Shown here: positions 9,883 through 19,100 of the stretch, in pieces
Numbering within the stretch: position 1 is the stretch's first letter
How the letters are laid out: each line of letters starts with the position of its first letter
Assembly (NCBI GenBank): GCA_016931615.1
Contig: JAFGEL010000052.1
Span: 19,834 to 83,833, forward strand
Reading direction: 5' to 3'
Source of the DNA: Desulfuromonadales bacterium
GTDB lineage: Bacteria > Desulfobacterota > Desulfuromonadia > Desulfuromonadales > Geopsychrobacteraceae
DNA: 64,000 nucleotides
The notes under the pieces: model-generated
What the model was told of the DNA's origin: nothing
Seen by the model: only the letters and a program-made list of their open reading frames with translations
The model's database searches: none
Position numbers and translations under genes: made by a program

Positions 9883-11253
9883 TTAATAGCCCTCTTCTCT
9901 CCGGGCCTGATTCTCGAAACGGGTGAATTCGCCCCTGAAGGTCAGGTGCACCGTACCGATCGGGCCATTACGCTGCTTGCCGATAATAATCTCGGCATCC
10001 TTGTCGTGACCCTTCTCGCAGGTCTTTTCACGGCTTCTGCAATCTTCGCAGTAGACCGCTTCACGGTAGACAAACATAATCACATCGGCGTCCTGCTCAA
10101 TCGCCCCGGATTCGCGTAAATCCGCCATCATCGGACGTTTATCAGTACGGCTTTCGAGAGAACGGTTCAACTGCGACAGGGCAACGACCGGAACCTCCAG
10201 CTCTTTGGCCAAAGCTTTCAATGAGCGGGAAATTTCCGAGATTTCCTGCTGACGACTTTCAGGATTACTGCCGCGCATCAACTGCAGGTAATCGACAATA
10301 ATCAGCCCCAAACCGTGTTCGGCTTTCAGTCGCCGTGCCTTGGAGCGCAGTTCAAGCACGGAAATCGCCGGGGTATCATCGATGTAGAGTTCCGTCTCGT
10401 TGAGCTGACCGGCGGCCATGGTCAGTTTCGGCCAGTCCGACTCGCCAAGATGGCCGGTGCGCAGCCGACCGGCATCAACCTTGGCCAGCGAGCAGAGCAT
10501 CCTTTGAACCAGCTGTTCCTTGCTCATCTCCAGAGAGAAAATCACCGCCGGGACGGGATTATCGGCATGTGCCGTGGCATACTCGATCAGATTCAGGGCA
10601 AAAGCCGTTTTTCCCATCGACGGCCGCCCGGCGACGATAATCAGGTCACTCGGCTGTAAACCGGCGGTCATTTTATCCAGGTCATGGTAACCGGTAGGCA
10701 CCCCGGTAATCAGTTCCTTGCGTTCATAAAGCTTTTCGATCGACTTGAAGGTATCTTTGAGAATGTCACGAACAGGAAAATAAGAAGGCCGGGTGCGGTT
10801 TTGGGAAATTTCAAAGATCGACTTCTCTGCCCGATCGAGAATCTCTTCCATATCGCCGCCGTCGTAACCGCTGGTGGCGATATCGGTGGAAACTTCTATC
10901 AACTTGCGCGCAATCGACTTTTCCTTAACCAGCTTACAATAGTAGGTAATATTGGCTGCCGTCGGAACGTAATCAACCAGTGTTGCAAGGTAGGTACTGC
11001 CACCGACATCTTCCAACTCCCCGCGACTTTTCAATTGCGCCGTCAAGGTCACCAGGTCGGCCGGCTCACTTTTATCCGCGAGAGCCAGCAGCGCGTTGAA
11101 TATTTTACGGTGACTTTCGCGATAAAAATCGCTGGTCGTCAGGTATTCAAGAGTCCGGTTGAGGGCTTCATTTTCCAACAGAACCCCGCCGAGAACCGAC
11201 ATTTCAGCTTCCAGATTCTGCGGTGGCAGGCGATGTGTTTGGACGTCGTGCAT
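9883..11253 (-). CDS. dnaB: Replicative DNA helicase
   Basis: LPPQNLEAEMSVLGGVLLEN, GRPSMGKTAFALNL, DYLQLMRG, LRESGAIEQDADVI. Confidence 0.97.
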   Translation of the reverse strand: MHDVQTHRLPPQNLEAEMSVLGGVLLENEALNRTLEYLTTSDFYRESHRKIFNALLALADKSEPADLVTLTAQLKSRGELEDVGGSTYLATLVDYVPTAANITYYCKLVKEKSIARKLIEVSTDIATSGYDGGDMEEILDRAEKSIFEISQNRTRPSYFPVRDILKDTFKSIEKLYERKELITGVPTGYHDLDKMTAGLQPSDLIIVAGRPSMGKTAFALNLIEYATAHADNPVPAVIFSLEMSKEQLVQRMLCSLAKVDAGRLRTGHLGESDWPKLTMAAGQLNETELYIDDTPAISVLELRSKARRLKAEHGLGLIIVDYLQLMRGSNPESRQQEISEISRSLKALAKELEVPVVALSQLNRSLESRTDKRPMMADLRESGAIEQDADVIMFVYREAVYCEDCRSREKTCEKGHDKDAEIIIGKQRNGPIGTVHLTFRGEFTRFENQARREEGY

Positions 11254-11344
11254 AAAGAGTCTTTCCTGAGAGGGTAAAATAAAAACGAAGGATAGCAGAG
11301 TTCTCTGTCAACGTGAACAAAAAGCCCCGGTCAGATTATTTTAG

Positions 11345-11507
11345 ATCTGGTTATCGACATGACTCGCGTTAAGCGGGAAATGAGTTCGCGAATTCAATGA
11401 TCAGGGTAGCTGACGCCTGGATGGCGTCAGCTAAGCCCCAGGACGGGTTCACGCGTCCCTGAACAGGGAATTTGCGAACGCAACCTGAGTGAAATGAATA
11501 TCCAGAA
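11345..11507 (+). repeat. Structured intergenic element, copy 1
   Basis: Alignable with 50526-50676; identical 21-nt hairpin CTGACGCCTGGATGGCGTCAG (11410-11430); 5' ATCTGGTTATC pairs imperfectly with 3' GAATATCCAGAAT. Confidence 0.7.
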
Positions 11508-11647
11508 TTTTAAATCAGGCAAAACGTTGCCGCCTAAGGGCTGAAATCCCGGGAAACCACTCTTTCCAAAGACAAAAATAATGGTTGCAGAAATCACTGA
11601 ATCAGCATATAAACGCGCGCTGAAAAAATGACGAGGGACAAAAAATC

Positions 11648-12229
11648 ATGACACTGTTGAGCAATTCAAGCTACGCCATATTTCTGCTGCCGTTACTGGT
11701 TTTTCTGGCCAGGGTAACGGATGTTTCCATCGGCACCCTGCGCATTATTTTTGTCGCCAAAGGGCTGAAATACCTGGCTGCCCTGCTCGGGTTCTTTGAA
11801 TCACTGATCTGGCTCCTGGCGGTCGTCCAGGTGATGCAGAACCTGACCTCATGGCAGACCTACATCGCTTTTGCTCTCGGCTTTGCCGCAGGAAATTTCG
11901 TTGGTGTGGCCATTGAAGAAAGACTGGCTCTCGGCAATCTGTTGATCAGGGTCATCACCCGCCAGGAAGCGGACGATCTGGTTCATGTTCTCTGGGACGC
12001 CGGCTATGGTGTCACCAGCGTCGATGCCCAGGGGGAAACCGGCCCGGTTAAACTGATTTTCACCATTGCCAAGCGCAAAAACCTGGCAAAAATCCTCTCG
12101 ATCATCAAAAAGTATAACCCGAATGCTTTTTATACGATTGAAGACATGCGTTATGTCAAGGAGACACAGTTGCCACCAATGAACAAGCGCAGCCTGTTTC
12201 CACGTAAAGTCGTCATGAACAAAAAATAG
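11648..12229 (+). CDS. DUF2179/UPF0316-family membrane protein
   Basis: FLARVTDVSIGTLRIIFVAKG, AGNFVGVAIEERLALG and C-terminal DUF2179-like region. Confidence 0.85.
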   Translation: MTLLSNSSYAIFLLPLLVFLARVTDVSIGTLRIIFVAKGLKYLAALLGFFESLIWLLAVVQVMQNLTSWQTYIAFALGFAAGNFVGVAIEERLALGNLLIRVITRQEADDLVHVLWDAGYGVTSVDAQGETGPVKLIFTIAKRKNLAKILSIIKKYNPNAFYTIEDMRYVKETQLPPMNKRSLFPRKVVMNKK

Positions 12230-12394
12230 CCGACTATTCGGCCAGCCCATCCGCAGCCTCACAGCGCTGGTGACCTGCCGTCTTCACCTCAAGCAGGACC
12301 GGCGATAGAAAAACAGGGCTTGACAGAAGGGTGAAGGTTGTTGCATGCAGAACAGAATCATTCTTCTGAGCCTATTGCAAACGACACAAGGTCT

Positions 12395-13717
12395 ATGAAC
12401 GCAACCTGGAAACCAACCGTTGAGCAATTGAAAAGAAAGCGTCGTCGACGGCTGCTGCTCTGCGTTGTCCTGCTGGTCGCCGCCGGCCTGGCGGCCATGC
12501 TCTCCTGTAGTTTGCCCTCAGACGGGAAAACCTCATTAACAGCAACGCAGACACCTGCATCACAACCTGCAGCGGAGCAATCAAACCCGGTTGCTCTCGA
12601 TCAGCCGACGCCATCACCCGACTCCAGTGGACACACCATATTAAGCCGGACGATTGCCGAAGGGGACAATTTAAGTGCGATATTCGACAGCTGTCACATC
12701 GACCAGACCACCTTATTCGCAATCCTCGCCGCCGACGAATCTCTGCTTGCCCTGGATATCCTCAGGCCGGGCAACCGGCTCACCTTCAAGGTCGAGGAGA
12801 GCAGCGGACAACTAGCGGAAATGGCGCTCTACATCAACCCCGCTCACCAGGTTGTTTACCGCCGCACGGATGACACAAGCTTTGAAAGTGAAGAAGTTGT
12901 CATACCCGGGACCTGGGAAAATCAGATCATCGAAGCCGAGATCGATGCCAGCTTCTACCTCTCCGCCATGGCCGCCGGCCTGAGTGAACAGGAGGCCGGA
13001 AACATTACCCACCTGTTCAAAAACAAGTTGAATTTTTCCCGCGATATTCACCCCGGAGACCGTTTTCAGATCATTCGCAGTCTGCAGTTGGTCGACGACA
13101 CCCTGACCGGCCAGAGTCACATTGAAGCGATCAGGATTTTTGCACGTAATCACAGCTATGCCGCTTTTCTGTTTTCGGATGGAAACTACTATGATGAGAA
13201 GGGTGAAAGTCTCGCTCGGGCCTTCCGCCGCTATCCTTTTAATGGCCGACACCGCATCAGTTCAGCGTTCAACCCGAAACGCCGGCACCCGGTCACAGGA
13301 CGTATTGCTCCGCACCGCGGGGTTGACTTCGCCATGCCGACCGGCACGCCGATTCTGGCCGCTGCCGACGGTGAAATCACCCGGGTCAAAAACCATCCTT
13401 ATGCCGGGAAATACGTGGAGATCAAGCATGACGGCCAATACCTGAGCCGTTACATGCATTTAAGCCGCGTCAGCGTCTATCGCGGGCAAAAGGTCAAACG
13501 TGGCGAGGTCATCGCCCGGTCGGGCAACACGGGGCGCTCCACCGGCCCCCATCTGCACTACGAACTGCACATCAAGGGACGGGCCGTAAATCCACTGACT
13601 GCTGCGATACCAACAGCGACGAAAGTCCCAAAAAACCAGCTTGCTGAATTCAAGCAGCATGTCCAGCGCTTCATGGCCCTGCTGGATAACGGCGACCGGG
13701 ACTTTGTCGGCGCCTAA
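12395..13717 (+). CDS. M23-family murein metallopeptidase (MepM-like), with OapA/LysM-type N-terminal region
   Basis: N-terminal TM; HRGVDFAMPTGTPILAAADGEI ... GPHLHYELHIKGRAVNPL Zn-peptidase motifs. Confidence 0.92.
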   Translation: MNATWKPTVEQLKRKRRRRLLLCVVLLVAAGLAAMLSCSLPSDGKTSLTATQTPASQPAAEQSNPVALDQPTPSPDSSGHTILSRTIAEGDNLSAIFDSCHIDQTTLFAILAADESLLALDILRPGNRLTFKVEESSGQLAEMALYINPAHQVVYRRTDDTSFESEEVVIPGTWENQIIEAEIDASFYLSAMAAGLSEQEAGNITHLFKNKLNFSRDIHPGDRFQIIRSLQLVDDTLTGQSHIEAIRIFARNHSYAAFLFSDGNYYDEKGESLARAFRRYPFNGRHRISSAFNPKRRHPVTGRIAPHRGVDFAMPTGTPILAAADGEITRVKNHPYAGKYVEIKHDGQYLSRYMHLSRVSVYRGQKVKRGEVIARSGNTGRSTGPHLHYELHIKGRAVNPLTAAIPTATKVPKNQLAEFKQHVQRFMALLDNGDRDFVGA

Positions 13718-13747
13718 TATCCGCCCCGGTATTCAGCCGTCATCACC

Positions 13748-14155
13748 TTACTTCAGCTGGTGCAGTGCTTGAGTCTCGAGATCAGCCCGGCGGTAAAAAC
13801 AGGTCGCGCGGGTTTTTCCGGTTTGCGGATCTTTGGTATGACAGGCCCCCCCACCCTGCGGCTCAACCCGGTAAACCAGGGCATCCTGGTCACAGTCGGT
13901 GAGAATTTCGACGATTTTGAGATAATCTCCGGAGGTCTCACCCTTGGTCCACAGCTCGTTGCGCGAAGTCGACCAGAAGGTTGCCATGCCCTTTTCAAAA
14001 GTCGTATCCAGAGCAAGTTTATTCACATAAGCAACCATCAGGATCCGTCCATCGGCGACGTCCTGAACAACGGCCGGAACCAGCCCGCCGCGTTTGTCGA
14101 AATCGATCAGCAGTTCGTTACCTTCTTCGAGAATTTTTTTATCCATTACGGTCAT
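13748..14155 (-). CDS. hisI: Phosphoribosyl-AMP cyclohydrolase
   Basis: LVPAVVQDVADGRILMVAYVN, FWSTSRNELWTKGETSGD, DCDQDALVYRVEPQGGGACHT. Confidence 0.96.
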   Translation of the reverse strand: MTVMDKKILEEGNELLIDFDKRGGLVPAVVQDVADGRILMVAYVNKLALDTTFEKGMATFWSTSRNELWTKGETSGDYLKIVEILTDCDQDALVYRVEPQGGGACHTKDPQTGKTRATCFYRRADLETQALHQLK

Positions 14156-14196
14156 CTCCTATCAGCAGAGCATGGCTCAGAGGGGGTCATGACACT

Positions 14197-15135
14197 TTAA
14201 AAGTGTCTGGCGTTAACCATGTCCTGGGTAAAGACTTTCGGCGCCGGAATCGGGACAATGCCGTCAACGCCCAGACGCAACAGTTTCGGCGCCAGAATGT
14301 TTAATTGCGACTCGCGAATAACAACCGCCACGCTGCGCCAGGCCTCATCGACCACGGGACTGACCGTCGGGGAGATCACCGAGGGCAGCATTTTCTCAAC
14401 TTCGGGCAGCACCGCAGCAGGCACATCCATGAAAACCATGAAGACCGGTTCACGCTCGGCCTGCAACACGGCATCAATACAAATGCGGATATCTTCCATC
14501 TTCTCCAGCTTTGCCGAGTCCCTGATCGCTTCGCGATTGGCGATCAACTGGGGGTTGGAGGTAAACAGTTCCGCGATAATAATATTGCCGTTGGCCTTGA
14601 GAGTCGCACCGGTCTCGGTAATATCGGTAAATGCGTCACATTCACCCATATTGACCTTGGCTTCGGTTTTGCCCTCACTGTGAAGAATTTGAATATCCTC
14701 AAGACCATAAAGCTCAGCCATCCTCCTTCTCGTCAGGTTGGGCAGTTCGGTGGCAATAATCCTGCCGCGACAGTCTTCGGGATTTGCGATACCGAGTTCT
14801 GGCCGAGTGGCCAGCACCAGGCGTGAAGGTTGGTTGGTATATTTGGAGAAGATGAAATCCCCCATCACCTCAACGTCTTGCTCCAACCCGGCTTCAAAAA
14901 CATAATCCTTACCGGTAATCCCGCAATCGACGATACCGTCACGGACTTTCTGGGCCATTTCCTTGCGGTCGAGAACCCGAAAAACCACGTCTTTGTCGTA
15001 GGGTCCCATCAGTTCATACTGACGTCCCGGTTTAAGCGGCCGCCCTGATTTGGCCAGCAGCCGCAGAACCTGCTCATTCAAGCTTCCGGAAGGAATTCCA
15101 AAATAGAGTTTTCCGTCCTCTTTTCCATATGGCAT
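14197..15135 (-). CDS. hisG: ATP phosphoribosyltransferase, long form
   Basis: KLYFGIPSGSLNEQVLRLLAKSGR, DCGITGKDYVFE, C-terminal ACT-like region; start set at MPYGKEDGK. Confidence 0.95.
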   Translation of the reverse strand: MPYGKEDGKLYFGIPSGSLNEQVLRLLAKSGRPLKPGRQYELMGPYDKDVVFRVLDRKEMAQKVRDGIVDCGITGKDYVFEAGLEQDVEVMGDFIFSKYTNQPSRLVLATRPELGIANPEDCRGRIIATELPNLTRRRMAELYGLEDIQILHSEGKTEAKVNMGECDAFTDITETGATLKANGNIIIAELFTSNPQLIANREAIRDSAKLEKMEDIRICIDAVLQAEREPVFMVFMDVPAAVLPEVEKMLPSVISPTVSPVVDEAWRSVAVVIRESQLNILAPKLLRLGVDGIVPIPAPKVFTQDMVNARHF

Positions 15136-15230
15136 GACAGTTTTCTCCTCAACAATGATTGTCATTCGATAATTCGCCGCATTCTGCCAATAAGAGAAAA
15201 AAACATCAATGCCCGTTTGCCTCATCAACA

Positions 15231-15265
15231 AAAAAGCGGGCAACCCGAAAGTTACCCGCCCGTTT
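15231..15265. terminator. Bidirectional-type terminator between hcp and hisG
   Basis: GCGGGCAAC/GTTACCCGC stem with A tract on the left and T tract on the right; downstream of the hcp stop on the - strand. Confidence 0.75.
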
Positions 15266-15285
15266 TTCTCGCTATGCTTTTCTGC

Positions 15286-16914
15286 TCAGTTTCCGGCCAT
15301 AATCGCCGCGACATCAGCCTGAACTTCACCGATCGGCTTGATGTCAAAGTTCTCGACCAGGACTTTGGCAACATTGGGCGACAGGAAGGCCGGCAGTGTC
15401 GGGCCAAGGCGGATATGCTTGACTCCCAGCGACAACAGGGCCAGCAGAACAATCACCGCTTTCTGCTCATACCAGGCGATATCGTAGGAGATCGGCAGGT
15501 CGTTGATATCGTCTAGGCCAAAGACCTCTTTCAGTTGCAGGGCGATGTACGCCAGAGAATAGGAATCGTTACACTGACCGGCATCGAGAACCCGTGGGAT
15601 GCCGCCGATATCACCCAGGTCAAGTTTATTGTAACGATATTTGGCGCAGCCTGCGGTAAGAATCACCGTATCCTGAGGCAAAGCTTCAGCTACATCGGTA
15701 AAATAACTGCGCTCTTTATGACGTCCGTCACAACCGGCCATGACCACAAAACGCTTGATGGCGCCCGATTTGACGGCATCTATGACCTTATCGGCCAGTG
15801 CCATGACCTGGGTATGAGCAAAACCACCGACGATTTCACCGCTTTCAAGTTCAACCGGCGGAGCACAGGTTTTGGCCTGCTCGATAAGCGCGGAAAAATC
15901 TTTGCTGCCCCCCTCGACACGCTCGGGGATATGCTTTGCGCCAGGCCAACCCGCCATACCGGTGGTGTAGATGCGGTCACGGTAGGCGTCTTTGACCGGG
16001 GTGATGCAATTGGTCGTCATCAGGATCGGACCGTTGAATGAGGCAAATTCCTTATCCTGCAACCACCAGGCGTTACCATAGTTTCCGACGAAATGATCAT
16101 ACTTCTTAAACGCCGGGTAATAGTTTGCCGGCAGCATTTCGCTGTGGGTGTAGACATCGACACCGGTTCCCTCGGTCTGCTTCAGCAGTTCTTCCATATC
16201 CTTAAGATCATGGCCCGAAATCAGGATTCCCGGGTTGTTGCGTACCCCGAGATTCACGGTGGTGATTTCAGGGTTACCATAAGTCGAGGTATTGGCCTCA
16301 TCAAGCAGAGCCATGGCGGTTACGGCAACCTCACCGCACTTCAGAACCTGGCCGACCATTTCATCAACGCTCAATTCGCGGGTGGTATTGGCCAGGGCAG
16401 AAATCATGAAACTGTAGATTTCACCTTTCTGGTAACCGAGAACCGCAGCATGATCGGTATAGGCGGCCATGCCTTTGAGACCGTAAATCAACAACTCACG
16501 CAGAGAACGAACATCTTCATTCGGCTGGGACAACACCCCGACTTCGGCAGCCTTGACGGCATATTCAGCCGCACTGCCGTTCCAGTTGACGACATCGGCG
16601 TCACTGCTGAACCCGATGGCCAGCTTCAGACCGTCACGTTTGGCGATGGTCTCCTTGATCAGGGCCACGAACCGCTCGTTGTCAAAATTGGCATTGGTGA
16701 TCGTCGCAAACAGGGCCTCACAGATAAAACGACCCACGGCATCATCCAACTTCCCCTGTTTATCAGCTTCCTCGGCGACCACGGCGAGACCTTTAAGGGT
16801 ATAAACCAGAAGATCCTGTAACCCGGCGGTATCCTCTTTTTTGCCGCAGACCCCGGCGATGGTACACCCGGTTCCTTTGGCCGCTTCCTGACACTGAAAA
16901 CAAAACATGCTCAT
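15286..16914 (-). CDS. hcp: Hydroxylamine reductase / hybrid cluster protein
   Basis: [26 protein letters not shown]-terminal cluster; [73 protein letters not shown]. Confidence 0.97.
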   Translation of the reverse strand: MSMFCFQCQEAAKGTGCTIAGVCGKKEDTAGLQDLLVYTLKGLAVVAEEADKQGKLDDAVGRFICEALFATITNANFDNERFVALIKETIAKRDGLKLAIGFSSDADVVNWNGSAAEYAVKAAEVGVLSQPNEDVRSLRELLIYGLKGMAAYTDHAAVLGYQKGEIYSFMISALANTTRELSVDEMVGQVLKCGEVAVTAMALLDEANTSTYGNPEITTVNLGVRNNPGILISGHDLKDMEELLKQTEGTGVDVYTHSEMLPANYYPAFKKYDHFVGNYGNAWWLQDKEFASFNGPILMTTNCITPVKDAYRDRIYTTGMAGWPGAKHIPERVEGGSKDFSALIEQAKTCAPPVELESGEIVGGFAHTQVMALADKVIDAVKSGAIKRFVVMAGCDGRHKERSYFTDVAEALPQDTVILTAGCAKYRYNKLDLGDIGGIPRVLDAGQCNDSYSLAYIALQLKEVFGLDDINDLPISYDIAWYEQKAVIVLLALLSLGVKHIRLGPTLPAFLSPNVAKVLVENFDIKPIGEVQADVAAIMAGN

Positions 16915-16991
16915 GTTCCAATCTCCTTTTTTTAGATTGTGATTGATTTCATCTTGTGGCCAGACAATGGCACAGCCGGCAGGCAAAAAAA

Positions 16992-17005
16992 TTGATCTAG
17001 GTCAA
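16992..17005. promoter_or_regulatory. CRP/FNR-family-type palindrome
   Basis: TTGATctagGTCAA, one mismatch from the FNR consensus TTGATnnnnATCAA; between divergent hcp and the 17170 gene. Confidence 0.7.
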
Positions 17006-17009
17006 ATCT

Positions 17010-17024
17010 AGACAAAAATTGTCT
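17010..17024. promoter_or_regulatory. Inverted repeat AGACAA-AAA-TTGTCT between the two FNR-type sites
   Basis: Perfect 6 bp arms; second operator type or coincidence. Confidence 0.35.
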
Positions 17025-17038
17025 TAATTTATTTCTTT

Positions 17039-17052
17039 TTGATCTGCATCAA
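17039..17052. promoter_or_regulatory. Perfect FNR-type box
   Basis: TTGATctgcATCAA matches the consensus exactly. TAAACT at 17075-17080 is where a -10 element would lie for a class II (-41.5) site driving the + strand gene. Confidence 0.75.
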
Positions 17053-17169
17053 TTTAAAATCATCTGACCTGACTTAAACTGCCGTCATGACAAAACACAA
17101 ACCAGGTCAGATGTGTACCAACAACTGCTTCAACAGGACCTATTTTCAACTCAAGCGGGAGAGCCGGTA

Positions 17170-18402
17170 ATGTCAAGCGTGACACTGCATAAAGATATGA
17201 CCATCAAAACTATTCTGGAACATTGGCCGGAAACGCTTGACGTATTCGTCGCCAACGGATTTGAAAATTTTCGTGACAAAAAACAGCGCAATGCCGTAGC
17301 TGCTTATTTAAAGTTGGAGCGTGCCGCCAAAACCAAGAATTACGATCTTGATAACTTCATGGGTTTGTTACAGGAAAAAATCGACGAACAGCTGAACCTG
17401 GCTGACGTCACCATGAAAAAAACTCGCAATAACGGCTCTGACGTCACGGTCACCGGGCTGCTCCCCTGCCCGGTTCGGCTGCCGCTGTTGGAGGGGTTTG
17501 ATAAATTTATTGAAAGCTATACACAAAAAACCGGTAACACGGTCAGCTACAAGCTGGAAGCCGCGTCCGTAGGGGCCGACTGGATCGAAGAAAACATAAA
17601 AAACATTGAAAACCCGGCGGAACTGCCCGACATATTTTTATCTGCCGGTTTCGAAACTTTTTTTGACCAGAAGACTATCGGCCGGTTCAAGGAAATGTCT
17701 GTTTTCACCGACTTGACTGGAGACACTGTCAACAGCGATTTTTCCGCCATCGATATCAGGGACCCTAAAAAGGACTATTCCATTATCGCCGCTGTCCCGG
17801 CTGTCTTCATGGTCAATCATGATGTCCGTGGCGATTTGCCGGTTCCACGCCGCTGGGCCGATCTGCTTGAACCGGAATTTGAACAAAAAGTCGCCCTGCC
17901 GGTGGGTGATTTCGACCTGTTCAATGCCATCCTGCTGGCTCTCCACCAGGAACATGGGAACGAGGGCATTGAAAAACTCGGGCGGTGCATGCTGAAGTCG
18001 ATGCATCCGTCACAAATGGTCAAGAATGCGAAACGGGTCGCCGAAGAAAAACCCTATGTCACGATCATGCCCTATTTCTTCACCAAAATGGCACGCATGG
18101 TCAAGAGTCTGGAAATTGTCTGGCCGGATGATGGCGCCATCGTCAGCCCGATCTTCATGCTCACCAAACATGTCAGCGTTGACAGGACTGCGCCGATTGC
18201 CGAATTCCTTTCAGGCAAAGCTGTCGGCGAGATTCTGGCTCAAAAAGGCCTGTTCCCGTCGCTTCATCCTGAGGTGGACAATCAACTTAATTTTGCCCAC
18301 CCGTGGAAGTGGATCGGCTGGGATTATATTTATCAGAACGACATCGGAGAGTTAATCAGACAGACCAACCAGGTGTTTGAAAACTCAATGAATGCAGCTT
18401 AA
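17170..18402 (+). CDS. DUF1858-like N-terminal domain fused to a periplasmic-binding-protein-like domain, no signal peptide
   Basis: KDMTIKTILEHWPETLDVFVANGFENF resembles DUF1858; then GLLPCPVRLPLLEGFDKFIESYTQKTG...PDIFLSAGFETFF... resembles a solute-binding fold. No hydrophobic leader. Confidence 0.65.
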   Translation: MSSVTLHKDMTIKTILEHWPETLDVFVANGFENFRDKKQRNAVAAYLKLERAAKTKNYDLDNFMGLLQEKIDEQLNLADVTMKKTRNNGSDVTVTGLLPCPVRLPLLEGFDKFIESYTQKTGNTVSYKLEAASVGADWIEENIKNIENPAELPDIFLSAGFETFFDQKTIGRFKEMSVFTDLTGDTVNSDFSAIDIRDPKKDYSIIAAVPAVFMVNHDVRGDLPVPRRWADLLEPEFEQKVALPVGDFDLFNAILLALHQEHGNEGIEKLGRCMLKSMHPSQMVKNAKRVAEEKPYVTIMPYFFTKMARMVKSLEIVWPDDGAIVSPIFMLTKHVSVDRTAPIAEFLSGKAVGEILAQKGLFPSLHPEVDNQLNFAHPWKWIGWDYIYQNDIGELIRQTNQVFENSMNAA

Positions 18403-18413
18403 AGGATCAAACC

Positions 18414-19097
18414 ATGCGATTCCTGACCATTTCCGGCCCACCGTCGTCCGGCAAAACATCCGTTATTCTACGGGTCATCGAAGCATTACAGTTGCGTGAA
18501 AAGAAAATTGGCGTCATAAAATTCGACTGCCTGCTGACAGATGACGACAAACGCTATGCCGAAAAAGGAGTGCTGGTCCAGAAAGGGTTGTCCGGCGCGC
18601 TCTGTCCTGACCACTACTTTGTCAGCAACATCGAATCATGTGTCACCTGGGGGCACGAAAACGGCTGCGAATACCTGATCAGCGAAAGTGCCGGACTCTG
18701 CAACCGCTGTTCACCGCACATCAATGAAATCACCGCCGTCTGTGTGATTGATAACCTCAGCGGCATCAACACGCCACGTAAAATCGGACCGATGCTGAAA
18801 TCGGCGGATATTGTCGTCATCACCAAAGGCGATATTGTTTCCCAAGCCGAACGCGAAGTCTTTGCTTCACGGGTGAAACAGGTGAATCCAGGCGCGATCA
18901 TTATGCATGTCAACGGAATTACCGGGCAGGGCGCCTTTGAGCTGACCAGCCTTTTCGAAGAGGCCTCGGACATTGAAACGCTGAAAGGCAAAACCCTGCG
19001 TTTCTCCATGCCTTCGGCACTCTGCTCCTACTGCCTGGGAGAAACCCGCATCGGTGAAGAACACCAGACCGGTAACATCAGAAAGATGGATATCTGA
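18414..19097 (+). CDS. P-loop GTPase of HypB/UreG/CooC-like metallochaperone type with CxxC motifs
   Basis: FLTISGPPSSGKTSVILRVIEAL Walker A; VVITKGDIV as NKxD-like; CNRCSPH and CSYCLGE cysteine pairs. Confidence 0.7.
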   Translation: MRFLTISGPPSSGKTSVILRVIEALQLREKKIGVIKFDCLLTDDDKRYAEKGVLVQKGLSGALCPDHYFVSNIESCVTWGHENGCEYLISESAGLCNRCSPHINEITAVCVIDNLSGINTPRKIGPMLKSADIVVITKGDIVSQAEREVFASRVKQVNPGAIIMHVNGITGQGAFELTSLFEEASDIETLKGKTLRFSMPSALCSYCLGETRIGEEHQTGNIRKMDI

Positions 19098-19100
19098 ACG

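Noticed and set aside
11345-11507. Considered whether the repeat element is a GEMM (c-di-GMP-I), fluoride or glycine riboswitch
   Set aside because: Conserved core sequences of those classes are not present; I report it as unassigned structured element instead.
16093-16821. 242 aa ORF antisense to hcp
   Set aside because: Opposite a well-conserved gene, no domain-like sequence.
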